DNA of 64,000 bases from Channa striata (Eukaryota; Chordata; Actinopteri; Anabantiformes; Channidae): positions 9,217,945-9,281,944 of the forward strand of contig CM065176.1 of NCBI GenBank assembly GCA_033026295.1. Reading direction: 5' to 3'. A program made the translations under genes and the position numbers. The notes beneath the pieces are model-generated. The model saw only the letters and a list, made by a program, of their open reading frames with translations, had not been told where the DNA came from and searched no databases. Shown one piece after another: positions 35,761 to 47,300 of this stretch (within the stretch, counting starts at the first letter, position 1; every line of letters starts with the position of its first letter).

Positions 35761-38176
35761 TCAGCCACTTTTGAAAAAAGTCTCCTCGATAACCTCCGTA
35801 AACCTGTCCTTCATCTGCTGCCGGAAGCCAGCGTACCACTCCAACAGTCTCCTCCTCCTATCCACCCTCTGCTCCTGGCTCATTCCTTTCTCCCTCTCCA
35901 AGATGGCCGGCAGTTCTTTCCAGTCACTGATGAAGATGAAGGGTGCTCCTGCAGCTTTGAGGAGACGTAGTGGTGCGCTGGGCCCTGCTGCACAGGTGCC
36001 TGGCGTCATTACATCTTCCACTACGGGCACTGAGCCATAAGAGCAAGCCTCATAGATGCGGTAGCACTCTGTGTTAATCCCAACTGGGCAGAGAGTGAGC
36101 TCGCTCTGGGCCAGAGCTGTCTGATAGCGTCTCAGACTGTCTGCTGTCTCCTGAGGAAGCCACCTGAGACAACAAGGGAGGAAAATATACTTTGAGCTAC
36201 AGCGAAACAGTAAATATGCAAGATATATTCCAGTGTTGTTCATATTTAGACAACAGGATGAAGTTATCTCACCACAGCTGTATTTATTTTTCAACAAATC
36301 TAAAAATGAAACTGAAACGTCTATATAGGAGATCATATATAATATAAATGGTAATATACTGAATGATTAAAACAACACAGAAAACCTCTATCAGTCCTAA
36401 ACAATGAACCAAATCTTGAACAATAACTTACTTCTCCCTGGCAATGGTGATACATTCCTTATCCAAGCCAGATTGTTTTAGCACCTGCACTAGTGTTTCT
36501 CTGGAGGAATTTTTGTAAACAGTTCCTAGGAAATTGCAGAGGTATGGCCTGTTGGAGGTAATAAGCTGGGCATTGGGCCTGATCATGGGAAACTGCCTGT
36601 ATCTGCATAGAGAGAAAAAGGGGAATTTTTTCATTTATAATAATAATCTGCACTATTATTTACTATTTACACAACAAAACTAACAGATAACATACGTGGC
36701 GACACCAAGTGGCCACTGGAAGACGTCCTTGTCATTGATCCAGGGGCTGTCGTACACTACGAAAAGCAAATCCACGAAGCCACCATTTCTCTTTAAGAAG
36801 GGGCTGATCCAGTTGTTGTTGCACTGCTCGTTGCCCAGCAGGACCACAGCCACATGTGACACTGTGTGCGAGTGAACCAGAGCTTGGACATGCTCCAGCC
36901 AACGTGTGGAATAAGAGACCTTCTGCTGCTCCCTGCCATTGAGAACCAGAACTAGGCTGTCCATATCCAGAGGGACATGACCCTGGACCACAGCAGGGCC
37001 TGTATAGAAACTAAAGATTTAGAGGCAAGAAGGGCGGGAGGAAGAATAAATCAATGTGATAACTCCTCCTTTTCGGTGGTCGTTATAAGAGGTGTTTTTA
37101 AACATCCCATCTGCAAGTACTTACCTAAAATCAATGTTTCCTGACTGCAGCTCCCCTTCTCTCCATTGTGCTACCTTGTCAGTAGGATTGAGGGGTCCTT
37201 CTAAAATATGTTCCCATAGGTAAAGCCCTGTGAAAGTAAGAAAGGTTCACTAGAATTTACTTCTGGAGTTGAAACACGGTTTTCCATCATATGCTGATGT
37301 AATAATATTTTACATGCAAAATAAATTGCTATTGTATTAGTTTCTTACATTTGCCTTTTTATATTTCACAAATGTCTTTCCTAGTAAAAAAAAAACATAC
37401 ATTGTTTGGTTGTAACACCTGTACTTCATATTTTAATGACAAAATCTTTAAGAGGTTTGGGAAAAAACAGCACTAACATTTCCATTTTGATTCAATGTAA
37501 AATGAAACCAATGGCCATAATGATTTATGTTCCAAATTTTATTTTTATCACATTTTTTCATCATGCGCACCAATATGAAAATGTTTGTTCTACTAAATAA
37601 ACACCTGTCGATAAAGAAACCACTGTAAAAAAAAAAACAGCAATGGTACTTTATGATCACAACACAGTTATACTCTACTATGCATCAATATTATACAAAA
37701 ACAAAACAAAAACACGACTTACCTATGGCAGCTTTGCCCCAGATCTGGACTCTGTGTCTTTTAGATTTGTTTTTGTCTATTCGGCCTAGATATTGTTTGA
37801 AGGCCTCTCTCTTTTTGTTCAGAGCCGAGTTATACTCCACCTGCTCGTCCTCCCACGGATTCCACTCGTCTGCTAAAAATGGACCAACAGCACCGCCATT
37901 TCTGACGCCACCTGCAAACACAAAACGCACGTCTCATTCAGTTTATTAGCACATATTAACATAAAAAGAGATCCGCCTTAAACTAGCGGTTTATGCATTA
38001 GAGACAGCTAACGCACCCGATGGTCCTCCGGACTCTTTCTTCACCACTCGGTGAACGCGGGAGATTACTTTTGTACTGAAGAAGACATTATATGCGGCGT
38101 AAAGTGAAAACGCAACATATGCAAAAATAATCAGAAGGAATAGTTTCCTTTTTGGTATTTTCATTTTCATTTTCAT
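35761..38176 (-). CDS. rxylt1: Ribitol-5-phosphate xylosyltransferase 1 (TMEM5)
   Basis: Six minus-strand exons, 38017-38176, 37723-37911, 37125-37227, 36696-37010, 36432-36602 and 35761-36163, join in frame to 446 residues (human about 443). All junctions are GT-AG. The protein is a type II Golgi enzyme that adds xylose to ribitol-5-phosphate in the O-mannosyl glycan of alpha-dystroglycan. A short basic tail precedes a signal anchor at residues 12-32 (LFLLIIFAYVAFSLYAAYNV), then a stem and a lumenal exostosin-like domain. Family landmarks include EWNPWE, VQIWGKAAIG, NPFLKRNGGF-like SPFLKRNGGFVDLLF, YDSPWIND, FQWPLGVATY, RPYLCNFLGT and CPVGINTECYRIYEACSYGS. Exon 4 uses the acceptor CTTTAG|TTTC (37011), not the later CAG, because only that keeps the frame and the SFYTGPA segment. 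Human RXYLT1 also neighbours SRGAP1. Confidence 0.95.
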
Positions 38177-38591
38177 TTTTTTTTTGCTCAGGTTACCATT
38201 GTGTATCTCGTCTGCTTATTTCGTGAAAGGACCCGTGTTTACATCACGAGGACCCCTAGATCCAGCTGACGTAGAGAAGTGCCTGTACTAAATTCGCTGA
38301 TATTTTACCTTTATGTACGTTTTTTACCATTACAGAAAAATTATTTGACAACACTGAATATATATTGTTATTATAAGTTGTATGACTTTGTTATTTATTA
38401 TTGTCTGTAATCTATATACCAGCGGTATATATTAGACTGTAAGGGCCCCTGAGACAGGTGTTGTCCGATGCGGAACGTTGCAAAGGCGGTGCGGGTTTCC
38501 GGTAACGCAGATCAAAGCGGTGTACGTAAAGTTTGTACGCGCAAGGTCGTGTCCCCAGGTGCTGGGTATAGGTTTGTCATTTCGTGTGAAG
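38177..38591. promoter_or_regulatory. Shared promoter region of rxylt1 and uqcrfs1
   Basis: Only 415 bp separate the two divergent start codons, so both 5' UTRs and promoters must fit here. The part nearest uqcrfs1 (38450-38590) is CpG-rich. The middle (about 38290-38440) is AT-rich and contains the palindrome-like TATATACCAGCGGTATATAT near 38413. No clear TATA box is placed for either gene. Confidence 0.6.
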
Positions 38592-40083
38592 ATGCTGTCC
38601 ACGGCCGCTCGTTCCGGGGCTCTTACTCCGTACCTGCAGGCCACAAAACACACAGTTAAAAGCCGAGTGTTCCCTGGAGCTAAGGAGTTGGTGCCTGCTG
38701 CTGGTAAGACTGAAGGTTAGCCACCGTTGGTGCTGAGCCGTGAGATTTAACTGCGAAACTAGACTTTTCTAAATGTACCCGTGTTAGTCAGCAAGTACAT
38801 TTTTGTAGTATCTTTATTTTTAGTCCAAGTTACCATTCTTATCTGCAAATTTAGGTTAGCCTCTTGCTAACGGTTTGTTGTGGCTAGCAGCTGCAGTCTT
38901 TCGTGACAGTCACACCAACAGGATAAAAACTAAGTGGCTTGACACCTAAACACCATAGTTTTGTGTGTAAACACGAGTACTAAACTACGAGTGTGTCTTT
39001 GATTTGTGTCTTATATAACGCCAGTTCACAACAAAGTCATCTCGTGGCAGTAATAATATACAATGACTTCACAAATATGTAGAGGAAACCCAACAAATCT
39101 GCCTTGAGCAGTCATAGGCAACACTGGAGAGGAAAAACTCCCTTTAATGGAATAAACCTCCAGCAGAACCAGGCTCAGGGTGTGTGGCAACCTGCTTTGA
39201 TTGATTGGGGTGAGTGGAAAGTAGAAAGAGAGAAGAAAAGAGCAACAAGAAGCACAACATATGCATTGACTCGCCATATTTCTAAAATGCATTTCAGATG
39301 TTGTAGTCAAATACATTAGTACAAATCACTCTTTTTTTTTTTTGCATAATAGATTTATAAATGTTATGAATACCAAATGTTAGCCAAGACAGGTTTGTTT
39401 CTTAAAGATTCTATATAATTTTAAATCTGCTCTTTGCTACCTTTTAAAAACTGCATCACATCTTATTTTCAGCTCCTGGAGGAATCGGTCTTGTTCACAC
39501 AGACATCAAGATTCCTGATTTCACAGAATATCGTCGTCCCGAGGTTATCGATGCAAAAAAGTCTTCCCAGGACAGCAGTGAGGCAAGAAGGGCCTTCTCC
39601 TACCTTGTCACTGGAGCAACCACTGTTGTGGGTGTCTATGCAGCCAAGACGGCAGTCACCCAGTTTGTATCTTCCATGAGTGCATCAGCTGATGTCTTGG
39701 CCCTATCCAAGATTGAGATCAAGCTCAGTGACATCCCTGAAGGCAAAAACATGACCTTCAAATGGAGAGGAAAGCCTCTATTTGTTCGTCACCGCACAGA
39801 GAAGGAAATCGCTACAGAAGAGGCTGTGAATATGGCAGAGCTGCGTGACCCCCAGCACGACAAGGATAGAGTGGTGAACCCCAAGTGGGTCATTGTCCTT
39901 GGTGTATGCACTCATCTCGGTTGCGTGCCCATCGCCAACGCTGGAGACTTCGGAGGGTACTATTGTCCTTGTCATGGATCTCACTATGATGCTTCAGGGA
40001 GAATAAGAAAAGGACCTGCTCCTTCAAACCTAGAGGTTCCCTACTACGAATTCGCTGATGATGACACAGTCATTGTTGGGTAA
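38592..40083 (+). CDS. uqcrfs1: Cytochrome b-c1 complex Rieske iron-sulfur subunit, short presequence
   Basis: Two exons, 38592-38703 and 39473-40083, join in phase 1 to 240 residues. This is the Rieske [2Fe-2S] subunit of respiratory complex III in the mitochondrial inner membrane, passing electrons from ubiquinol to cytochrome c1. The cluster and disulfide residues are present: C183-T-H185-L-G-C188 and C202-P-C204-H205-G-S. The membrane anchor (SYLVTGATTVVGVYAAKTAV) and the hinge SSMSASADVLALSKIEIKL are intact, and the end is DDDTVIVG. Exon 1 encodes only presequence (MLSTAARSGALTPYL...). Mature protein should start near V45-H-T-D-I-K. The usual vertebrate protein is about 274 residues with a 78-residue presequence; the central part of that presequence is absent here. 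No ATG lies in frame upstream before a stop. Confidence 0.94.
39095..39290 (+). repeat. Fish interspersed repeat in uqcrfs1 intron
   Basis: The text CAACACTGGAGAGGAAAAAC then TCCC...AACCTCCAGCAGAACCAGGC matches a repeat I associate with percomorph genomes (ACTCCCTTTTAACAGGAAGAAACC...CAGAACCAGGCTCAGGG). It fills part of the 769-bp intron. Confidence 0.55.
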
Positions 40084-40150
40084 TGCTGGAGCTCTGTCTC
40101 AGTTCCGCTCTGTAAAATGTATTTTGACTATATCGAGGAATGTATTTACT

Positions 40151-40156
40151 AATAAA
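40151..40156 (+). terminator. uqcrfs1: uqcrfs1 polyadenylation signal
   Basis: AATAAA 68 nt after the stop codon, followed by T/G-rich sequence. A short 3' UTR is usual for this gene. Confidence 0.75.
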
Positions 40157-41024
40157 AAGATATTTCTATGTGTATTAAATTTCGGGGATTGGAATGAATG
40201 AGAAGTTATTTTGTCCCCTTATGATTTATTTCGTTTTTATCCAAATCTCAATGCTTTTCTAAATTAAATCAGGTACAGAGTAACAGTATAAAACCAGTAT
40301 TTGATTTATTGAAAAAAAAATCATGAACAAAGGAAAATGAACCCTGGAACTAGACTAGGTAATTCAGCGATGCAGCTGTGCCTTATTTGGTCAAGCACTG
40401 CTCTATGAACCACAGGGTCAGAGGTTCAGTTACAGGTTCCTACTGACCACAAATCTGAGTGTCCCTGGACAAGACACTACACTCAGTGAGAGAAAGATCT
40501 CATCTGGGCAGGTTTTAGGGGGTATTTGGGGGCTACTTTATGGTTAAACATGATATTCTAACCCTAACCTTAATCTGTGTGATACAGTTGTAGGACAAGA
40601 AGCCTAGGTACCCTGCATTACATACAAAAAAAAAAAAAAAGACTAGAAATCCAAAGAATTCAGACATGATTTTCCTGGAACAATTTGATTCTGGTCATGT
40701 TACTACTAAAGAATGTATAAATAATTTGTTCTCTCCCATTTTATTTTTTAATAGATAGCATTAACATTTGGTCATTTAGTAGACACTTTTATCCAAATCA
40801 ACAACAAGGCAAGTAAAAATCGAAGTCAAGGAGAGAACATCAAAGTGCAGAGAAATGTTTGTTTCATGAGATGCAAGCGCAAGAGAGAACAGGCAGGAAG
40901 TGTTTTTTTGTGGCATGAGTATTTCATTAACTATTATTTTAGTATGTTGAATGTATTGTACATTTAGATCACAGACTAATCCAAATAAATAATAGCCTTC
41001 ATAAAATTGTGACATCGACAAACG
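40157..41024. other. Spacer between convergent uqcrfs1 and c19orf12-like gene
   Basis: AT-rich, with an A-run at 40626-40640. The segment at about 40381-40500 (TGGTCAAGCACTGCTCTATG ... CCCTGGACAAGACACTACAC) resembles a decayed tRNA-like fish repeat. No exon seen. Confidence 0.5.
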
Positions 41025-41030
41025 TTTATT
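41025..41030 (-). terminator. Possible c19orf12-like polyadenylation signal
   Basis: Minus-strand AATAAA about 450 nt beyond the stop codon. Other A-rich hexamer variants lie nearer, so this is only one candidate. Confidence 0.3.
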
Positions 41031-41477
41031 TAATAAGTTATTTAAAGCATTACAAAGTGTGATTTGAGCCCGAGATGGCAATACAATATACTACATATTT
41101 CACTTAACTAATTCACACATTACACAATCATTGGAAGCACAGAATAAAGTCATGCCACTGTGGTAAGGCTGAATTGAAAGATTAACTTATAAATTCAAAC
41201 ATGATTATTATAACCATTAAAGGCTTGATAAATAAATAAATCCCTTAACTGATTGCAAAGTGCACTTTACATCATAAAATAAGATTGTAAAGTCATTCAA
41301 ATTCACACTAAACGTACTAATCTCCCACTAACCAGTATTGCTGTTACAAGGACTTTGTCTACCTGTGCATTTGCACAATATGGTTTCATGATTGATTTGA
41401 ATAAATCTTTTTAAAAAGGCTCCATCCCGCAAAGTACTGAGGCCTCTGAGTCATATTTTCCAGTGTTTTCACAGCTA

Positions 41478-42060
41478 CTAATCCAAATAGTGCACCTCTG
41501 CCTGCAACTCCTTTGTGATATACCCAAGAAGAGCAGCAGTGAGCTGCTGTTTCAGGCTTGAGTTTCCCATCACCAGAGCAGTGAGCTGGGCTACATCTGT
41601 CCACTGAATGTCACCCAGGATGACCCTTAGATCATCATAAAGCTGCTGCTGCTGCAGAGGACTGAGTTCCATAATGACCTGAGGCAGTGGTTTGAACTGT
41701 CCACTGGTCAGCCAGCATCCCAAAAGGCCTCCAATAGCACCACCTGCAGGTGATGGGGATTTCAGACTGGTGAAATGATGTTGTCAATCCAGTTTACCAG
41801 AAGTTAAAACGACTCAAGATGGTTTTAAATGTATTTAGGTAGTGGAGAGGTTGCATTTTCCACTTACCAACTGCAATGCCAAGGGGTCCCCCAACCAACC
41901 CTCCAGCAAAGGCCAGTCCCCCGGCTGCTGCTGCCCCCTTCCCGGAGCCCTTTATTGTGGTCTGGATTTGCTGATTGGTAGATAACTCACAACACAGCTT
42001 CATAACATCATTGATTCGATGAGACATACTGTGGGTCAGATTTATAATTTCAGCAGACAT
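41478..42060 (-). CDS. c19orf12: C19orf12-like membrane protein
   Basis: Two coding exons on the minus strand, 41868-42060 and 41478-41743, join in phase 1 to 152 residues. The product matches the C19orf12 family, a small protein of mitochondria, ER and contact sites linked in human to neurodegeneration with brain iron accumulation. Residues 38-75 form a glycine-rich hydrophobic hairpin (GSGKGAAAAGGLAFAGGLVG ... GGAIGGLLGCWLTSG), followed by QFKPLPQVIMEL, the conserved WTDVAQLTALVMG and the C-terminal YITKELQAEVHYLD. Length equals the long human form. Translation may start at M1 or M12 (MSHRINDVMKLCC aligns with the shorter form). The molecular activity is not established. Teleosts carry several copies, so paralog identity is open. 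Confidence 0.92.
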
Positions 42061-42601
42061 GACAGAAAATGTAACAAGTAAAATCTACAAAATCACGGCA
42101 CTGCAATTCAAAGAACAAGGGGAATAAACGTGCAGCACCATGTTTATTCCCCTGCATACTTATTTTAAATCAGAATTGTGTACTGGTGTTTCAGATTTAT
42201 TAGTAACCATACTAACTAGTGACCATGCGTCCAATTGATCTGTGCTAGCAGAAACTACGGCTGCCTCGTAATTGCCACTGTCTAATTTACATTTGATTGT
42301 CCAAATATAGCAGTCTATATAATTTATTTTAAAATGACGTTTTCTGTTACGTTGTGTATTTCAGCTATTGTTTTAAACAGCTGTTGTTCAGCTGGCGGTC
42401 ATCAGTTAAAACGGAGTAACTAACCGACATAACGCCACACGATAACGTGTCTACAAATTATTACGCCTCCAATGCAAGATACACCCTGCTATAAAAGACA
42501 CAGCAAACCGCGTTTATAGATAATAATGTTTTATTGCGAACCTCTCATCGATTGCAGTTCAGGTCCTATTTATACCGGTATAATAATTATAACAATCTTA
42601 C

Positions 42602-42655
42602 CTTCCCCGTTGCTCCAGTTATCTGTCAGCATGACTATGGCCGCGGTGCTTTATG
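42602..42655 (-). other. Probable non-coding first exon of c19orf12-like gene
   Basis: The minus strand reads GGAGCAACGGGGAAG|GTAAGATTG, a good splice donor with the exon ending at 42602. A matching acceptor ATTTTGTAG lies just upstream of the coding start (about 42090). The 5' end is not defined. Confidence 0.45.
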
Positions 42656-44381
42656 GGAAGACAAACAACGCTGCGTTCATGGACATTCGTCAAACGAGTC
42701 ATTTTCTAAATTTAAACATTTAAAATGTTCTAAATTACGCATATATTCTTGTGTCTTTTTTCTAACAGTACATAATGATTGGTAAGTATTATTTTGGAAA
42801 AAGCATCGTTCTAATTTCGCTGAAGGAAAAAGATTTACACTTTATTGAATTATTTAATTAATTAATATTTAGAAATATTTATTCATGGTGGTGGGATGGT
42901 GGTGGGGTGGTGGGGGGGCTTAAGGGGTTAGGTTTGGAATAGTGCGAGTTAATAACACTTTCACTTGAAGTTACTTGTATAATATTTAAAATAAGACTTT
43001 TAAATATTAGGATCTCTGGTTAACATAGACTACCAGAAAAACTAAAAATATACAGAAACGCGCGCACACACAAACACACACAAATGTTGGTTGTAACATT
43101 TTCCTAATCAAAATTAACAAGACAGTGAGAATTAACAATTTGGTATTAATAAAATGGGCATTGAAATCATGGAAAAATTTTACAAATTTACAAAAATTTA
43201 CTAAAACCACAGAAATATATATATATAGCGCCACACGATATATATATATATATAATATTCTGACTTATCTATTTTAATTTATCCCTAAATATAACTGTAT
43301 GTATGCATACGTAAAACTGTTTGTTTATATATTATTTGTAAATAGGTTAGCAAAAGGAATAAATCAAAGCGGTCGGCGTCTACACCCACTCTGTTAATTT
43401 CTCCTTACGGCGGCTTCACTGTTTACATTCGTGCGTCCACATTTACCCAGAATTCACCGGGAGACAAACTGGAGTCAAGCTCGCGTCATATTATTAAAAA
43501 GCGGAAAAGTAAAACACGGTGTCTACAAAATAGAAGTATGAAACGGGCCTGAGGAAGGGAGAGTGTGCGTGAGAAGGAACGTTACTTTATTCTTTAATTC
43601 ACGACTGGTTACATGGCATATTAAAATATGACACAAAAAATATGAATAAGTTTTAAAACACATGCACTCTTACAGATTAAACTACCCAGTAGGGGAATTG
43701 GAAATCTATTTCTTGACCCTTAACACAAGAATTTCCCAACTGTGGGATTAATAAAGTTCTATCTTATCTTATCTTATCTAATCTTAAGACATTATTTATA
43801 ATATTTATACATGGCCACCTACGACATGTAAGACTGTAATGCAACACTGATAAGAAAATAATAAAATAAAATAGCAATGAGGCATTCAGTTGAAATGTTG
43901 TGTCGATTTTACTGCTTACATTTTACTTTTGTCATGTCGAACGTTGTATTTTACCTTAGCATTCATATTCTGCTGCTACACTCATTTTTGGCAATTCGCG
44001 TCTTTTATTTTGAACACTCGACCGGAAATCGCGTTGTTGTTTTTTCCCTCCACTGACGCCTTGACGTTTTTAGCGAGTTGCCTGGCGCAGCGAGAGTGAC
44101 GAGGAATATTTGCTAATCTTTTGGATCTTCTTAAAGCCGTGGATATTTTTGGAGATCATGCAGAAATCCTGAAATGAGAGTGTGAAATGAGATCACTTGC
44201 GACAGCGTGGATATCTATCACCGCCCCATTGATGAACACGAGCAGGACGGCTCTCCGGAATCGCTGCTGCTGCTGCTGCTGCATTCATAAACACTTCTTT
44301 AGGACTCACAACGACCCCTGAGCTTCGTGGTTCGGGCTCACGGAACCGATCACACCCCTGCTCCACACGTGGCTTTTAACA
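42656..44381. promoter_or_regulatory. Divergent spacer between c19orf12-like gene and uri1
   Basis: About 1.7 kb holding both promoters. It contains a guanine-run segment (42892-42927), an AT dinucleotide stretch (about 43206-43254), a retroposon tail at 43721-43787 (GAATTTCCCAACTGTGGGAT, then ATAAAG and TTATC units) and a GC-rich part at 43990-44381 just ahead of uri1 with a CTG run (44263-44281). No coding exon is visible. Confidence 0.55.
43721..43787 (+). mobile_element. Retroposon 3' tail, copy C
   Basis: Short 5'-truncated copy with the same ending as 9021-9073 and 9441-9484: GAATTTCCCAACTGTGGGAT, TAATAAAG, then TTATC repeats. Confidence 0.65.
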
Positions 44382-47300
44382 ATGGCTGGACGAGGTAAAA
44401 CGAATGTAGAACAACTCGGCGGAGTTGTTAGGCTCCGAGAGGAACACGAGAAGGTAAATGACACCAGAGGCTCCGCTGGCTAGCAACGAACGTGTAACGT
44501 TAGCCAACACGGCCAGCCACTGCTGGCCACGTGATGGAGCGGGGGTTTTGGGGGAAATAATGCTCATAATTGTGTTCTACTTATGCTGTGTGTGACACGA
44601 CACGCGTGTCAAAACGACATACGCACATGTCCGAGTTCATAGAAGCTTCCTCCTGTGCAGCGGGTGTGTAAGTGTTTCATGGCGGAAAGTGTGTGTGTGT
44701 GGTTCCGTTTCTCCGAGCTTCTCTGCTCCGACTAACTTTCCCCCATCAGCTGATCGCAGTGTTTGACCTCCAGACTTTCACAAAGTGACCTTTTTTTTTT
44801 TTTTTAGTATGTATTTAATTATCAATCAGCTCGCCTGCTCAGGGTGAGGTGACGCTAGCTGTTGCATTGTTGCTTTATTATTTTGACATCCTTTTCACAT
44901 TGCACAGTGGCCAGTTTTCAATGTCAAAACGCACCATATTAATATCAATATTCAACCAAGAAGTTCTATAGTACACTGGTTAGGAGCAGTGCAGTGGGAG
45001 ATAATATGTGATCACTTCTGGATTACTTTGTTCAGATTGCACTTTATCTTAGTACATCTGGTTACGCTCTTAACAGCCTGTTTTAAACTTCAGACTGCAC
45101 TAAACTTTGGTTTATAATAATTGTATGTGACACTATATATATCAAACTGTGTTGAGTATTTGTGCACACAGCAAGTTCTGTTCTTTTCACAGCTTCTGCT
45201 ATTTTTTGTCTGTTTCCTCTTTGTGTGGTGATTCTTAAATTCAGACAAAATGTGTATGCATAGTATATGCAGAATCAGACACATAATTCAACGTGTTTGT
45301 CCCTTGGGAATGTGTTGTATAATTGTATATCTGCTGTAATCCCTTTAGACTGTGAAACCACGTAACCGTGTAAATTGCATTGATTTTCAACGTGATTCAC
45401 TTCTAAATTATTTGTCCTAAAACAGGTGGTGAAAGACTGTGAAAGTCGGATTCAGCACTGGTAAGCATCAAGAAAGTCACACGTACTATTTCAACACAAC
45501 TGGCATTAATGTGCAATTTGCCTTATTCTCAGAATCAACTTGGTAATTGACGGTAAGATGACTGAATTCAGTATTATATGTCGCCATATAAAAATGAATA
45601 TAATACAGTAAATCAGAGGTAAGGACTTGCACGGCCAGCAGTGCACCTGCTTGTGTTTGTATGACCCATACCCACAAATACAGCCAAGCTGAAAGAAGAT
45701 TTAATGATTATTTCTCTCAGAAGCATCAGTCACAATCTGTTCTTCTTTATGTCAGTAGAGTTTGTGTGTCCAATAATTTTCTTTTTAATAATAACTGTGA
45801 ATTTGCCTGCCACAATTAATCAAGCGTGATTCTGTGCAGCATTAATGCTTTGCGTTTGGAGTGCCAGCTCTGGACAAACTCAACAAATGAGACACGCCCT
45901 GACCAATCAGAGGCGTTTGTTTCAAGTGTGCCATACTTAGCTGGTTTATTTCTGAATGCCAAACACAGTCTTAGTGAAAAAATGGAGCATTTTCAGCAAT
46001 CAAGCAACCTCATTGTCCCTGCACGCTACAGTTGCAGTGGTCTGGGAGTTTCAATATATTATAACTGTCAGAAAATATTATGGTTTCCTTGTATTATAGT
46101 TGTTACAGTTACTGTTGTTTTATTACATGATAACAACTGACACGAATGTCAGAAGGCATTTTATATCCAGTGATGGAGGAAGGTTTAGGCCAATATCACA
46201 CTGTACAGAAATCTGCATTGAAAGTGATAAGCAGAAGTATGTAAGTGTACACAAAAATGTACCTAGTATTCAAAGTACTTATTGCAGTGCTAATATATCA
46301 TTGGACTACTAATTAATAGTCCTGTTTTTACTTGCTCTTTATGCTCCAACAGTCTCTGCACAGCCCTTCATGTAGTCAGTGTTTTTAAAATACCTTATCC
46401 AATATTGTATATTATCAGTAATTCCTATTAATGGAAAAATATTAGTCGTTGTGATATAGAGTATATAACCGTCTGACCAAATGTTGAGCCATAAACGTGG
46501 ACATCTCACGTTTGTTCTTCTGTTTTATGAGACGCAAGTGGATAAAAGAATAGCCAGGATTTAGATTTTCATTTTCTCCAAATAAATGTAAGTGCATAGA
46601 AAGTTTCAGAAGGTTCCTGTTTTCAGAAACGCTGAACGTGCAGAGTTTGGTATCATTCCACCATCGTAGGACCGCTGAGCTTGGGATCTTTTTTGGGGCA
46701 ATGGGACCATCGAACGCCATTCACTGGCAGAGTGCAGTGGGCCGGAGGGATTGTAGACTAATAAGGGATGTAGAGGCAGACTTACTCGTGTCCGGTGGTC
46801 CAACAATGATCCACTTCAGAGGTCTTTGTAAGTCTTCACAATTGAACTGGTGACAAAAACATTCCACAGAACGCGTAGAGATGATAACCCAAAATGTCCA
46901 CAGAACACGGTAAGAACCCGTGTACGTACCTCCACAGCTAAACAAGACTTTCCACAACAACCCTGTTCACATTCACAACTACTAACAGCAATACCAACAG
47001 TCCTTTCCTTGACAACAGGCAAACTTCAAAGAGAGTTATGTGATATCATTAACCTAATATTGGAAATAATTACTAAGTAACTTAACAACTTATAACTTAG
47101 TATAACTTATAAACATTACAACCAGTCTGTGACTTTGGAGCTCAGGCAGATATAATTCTTAGTCCTCAGGAGGTGATTTGGCGTCCGTGCCTCCGTATTT
47201 GGATCGTTGGATGGTGTAGTTATCAGCCCATGGCTTCTGAGGAATTCAACATTTTGCATAGTCAGGTGCTGTTGAGTTGACCACTCTGTAGGTAAGAGTC

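Noticed and set aside
36997..37000. CAG acceptor inside TATACAG|GCCC for rxylt1 exon 4
   Set aside because: Using it breaks the reading frame. The acceptor 11 bases upstream (CTTTAG, intron end at 37011) keeps the frame and the SFYTGPA segment.
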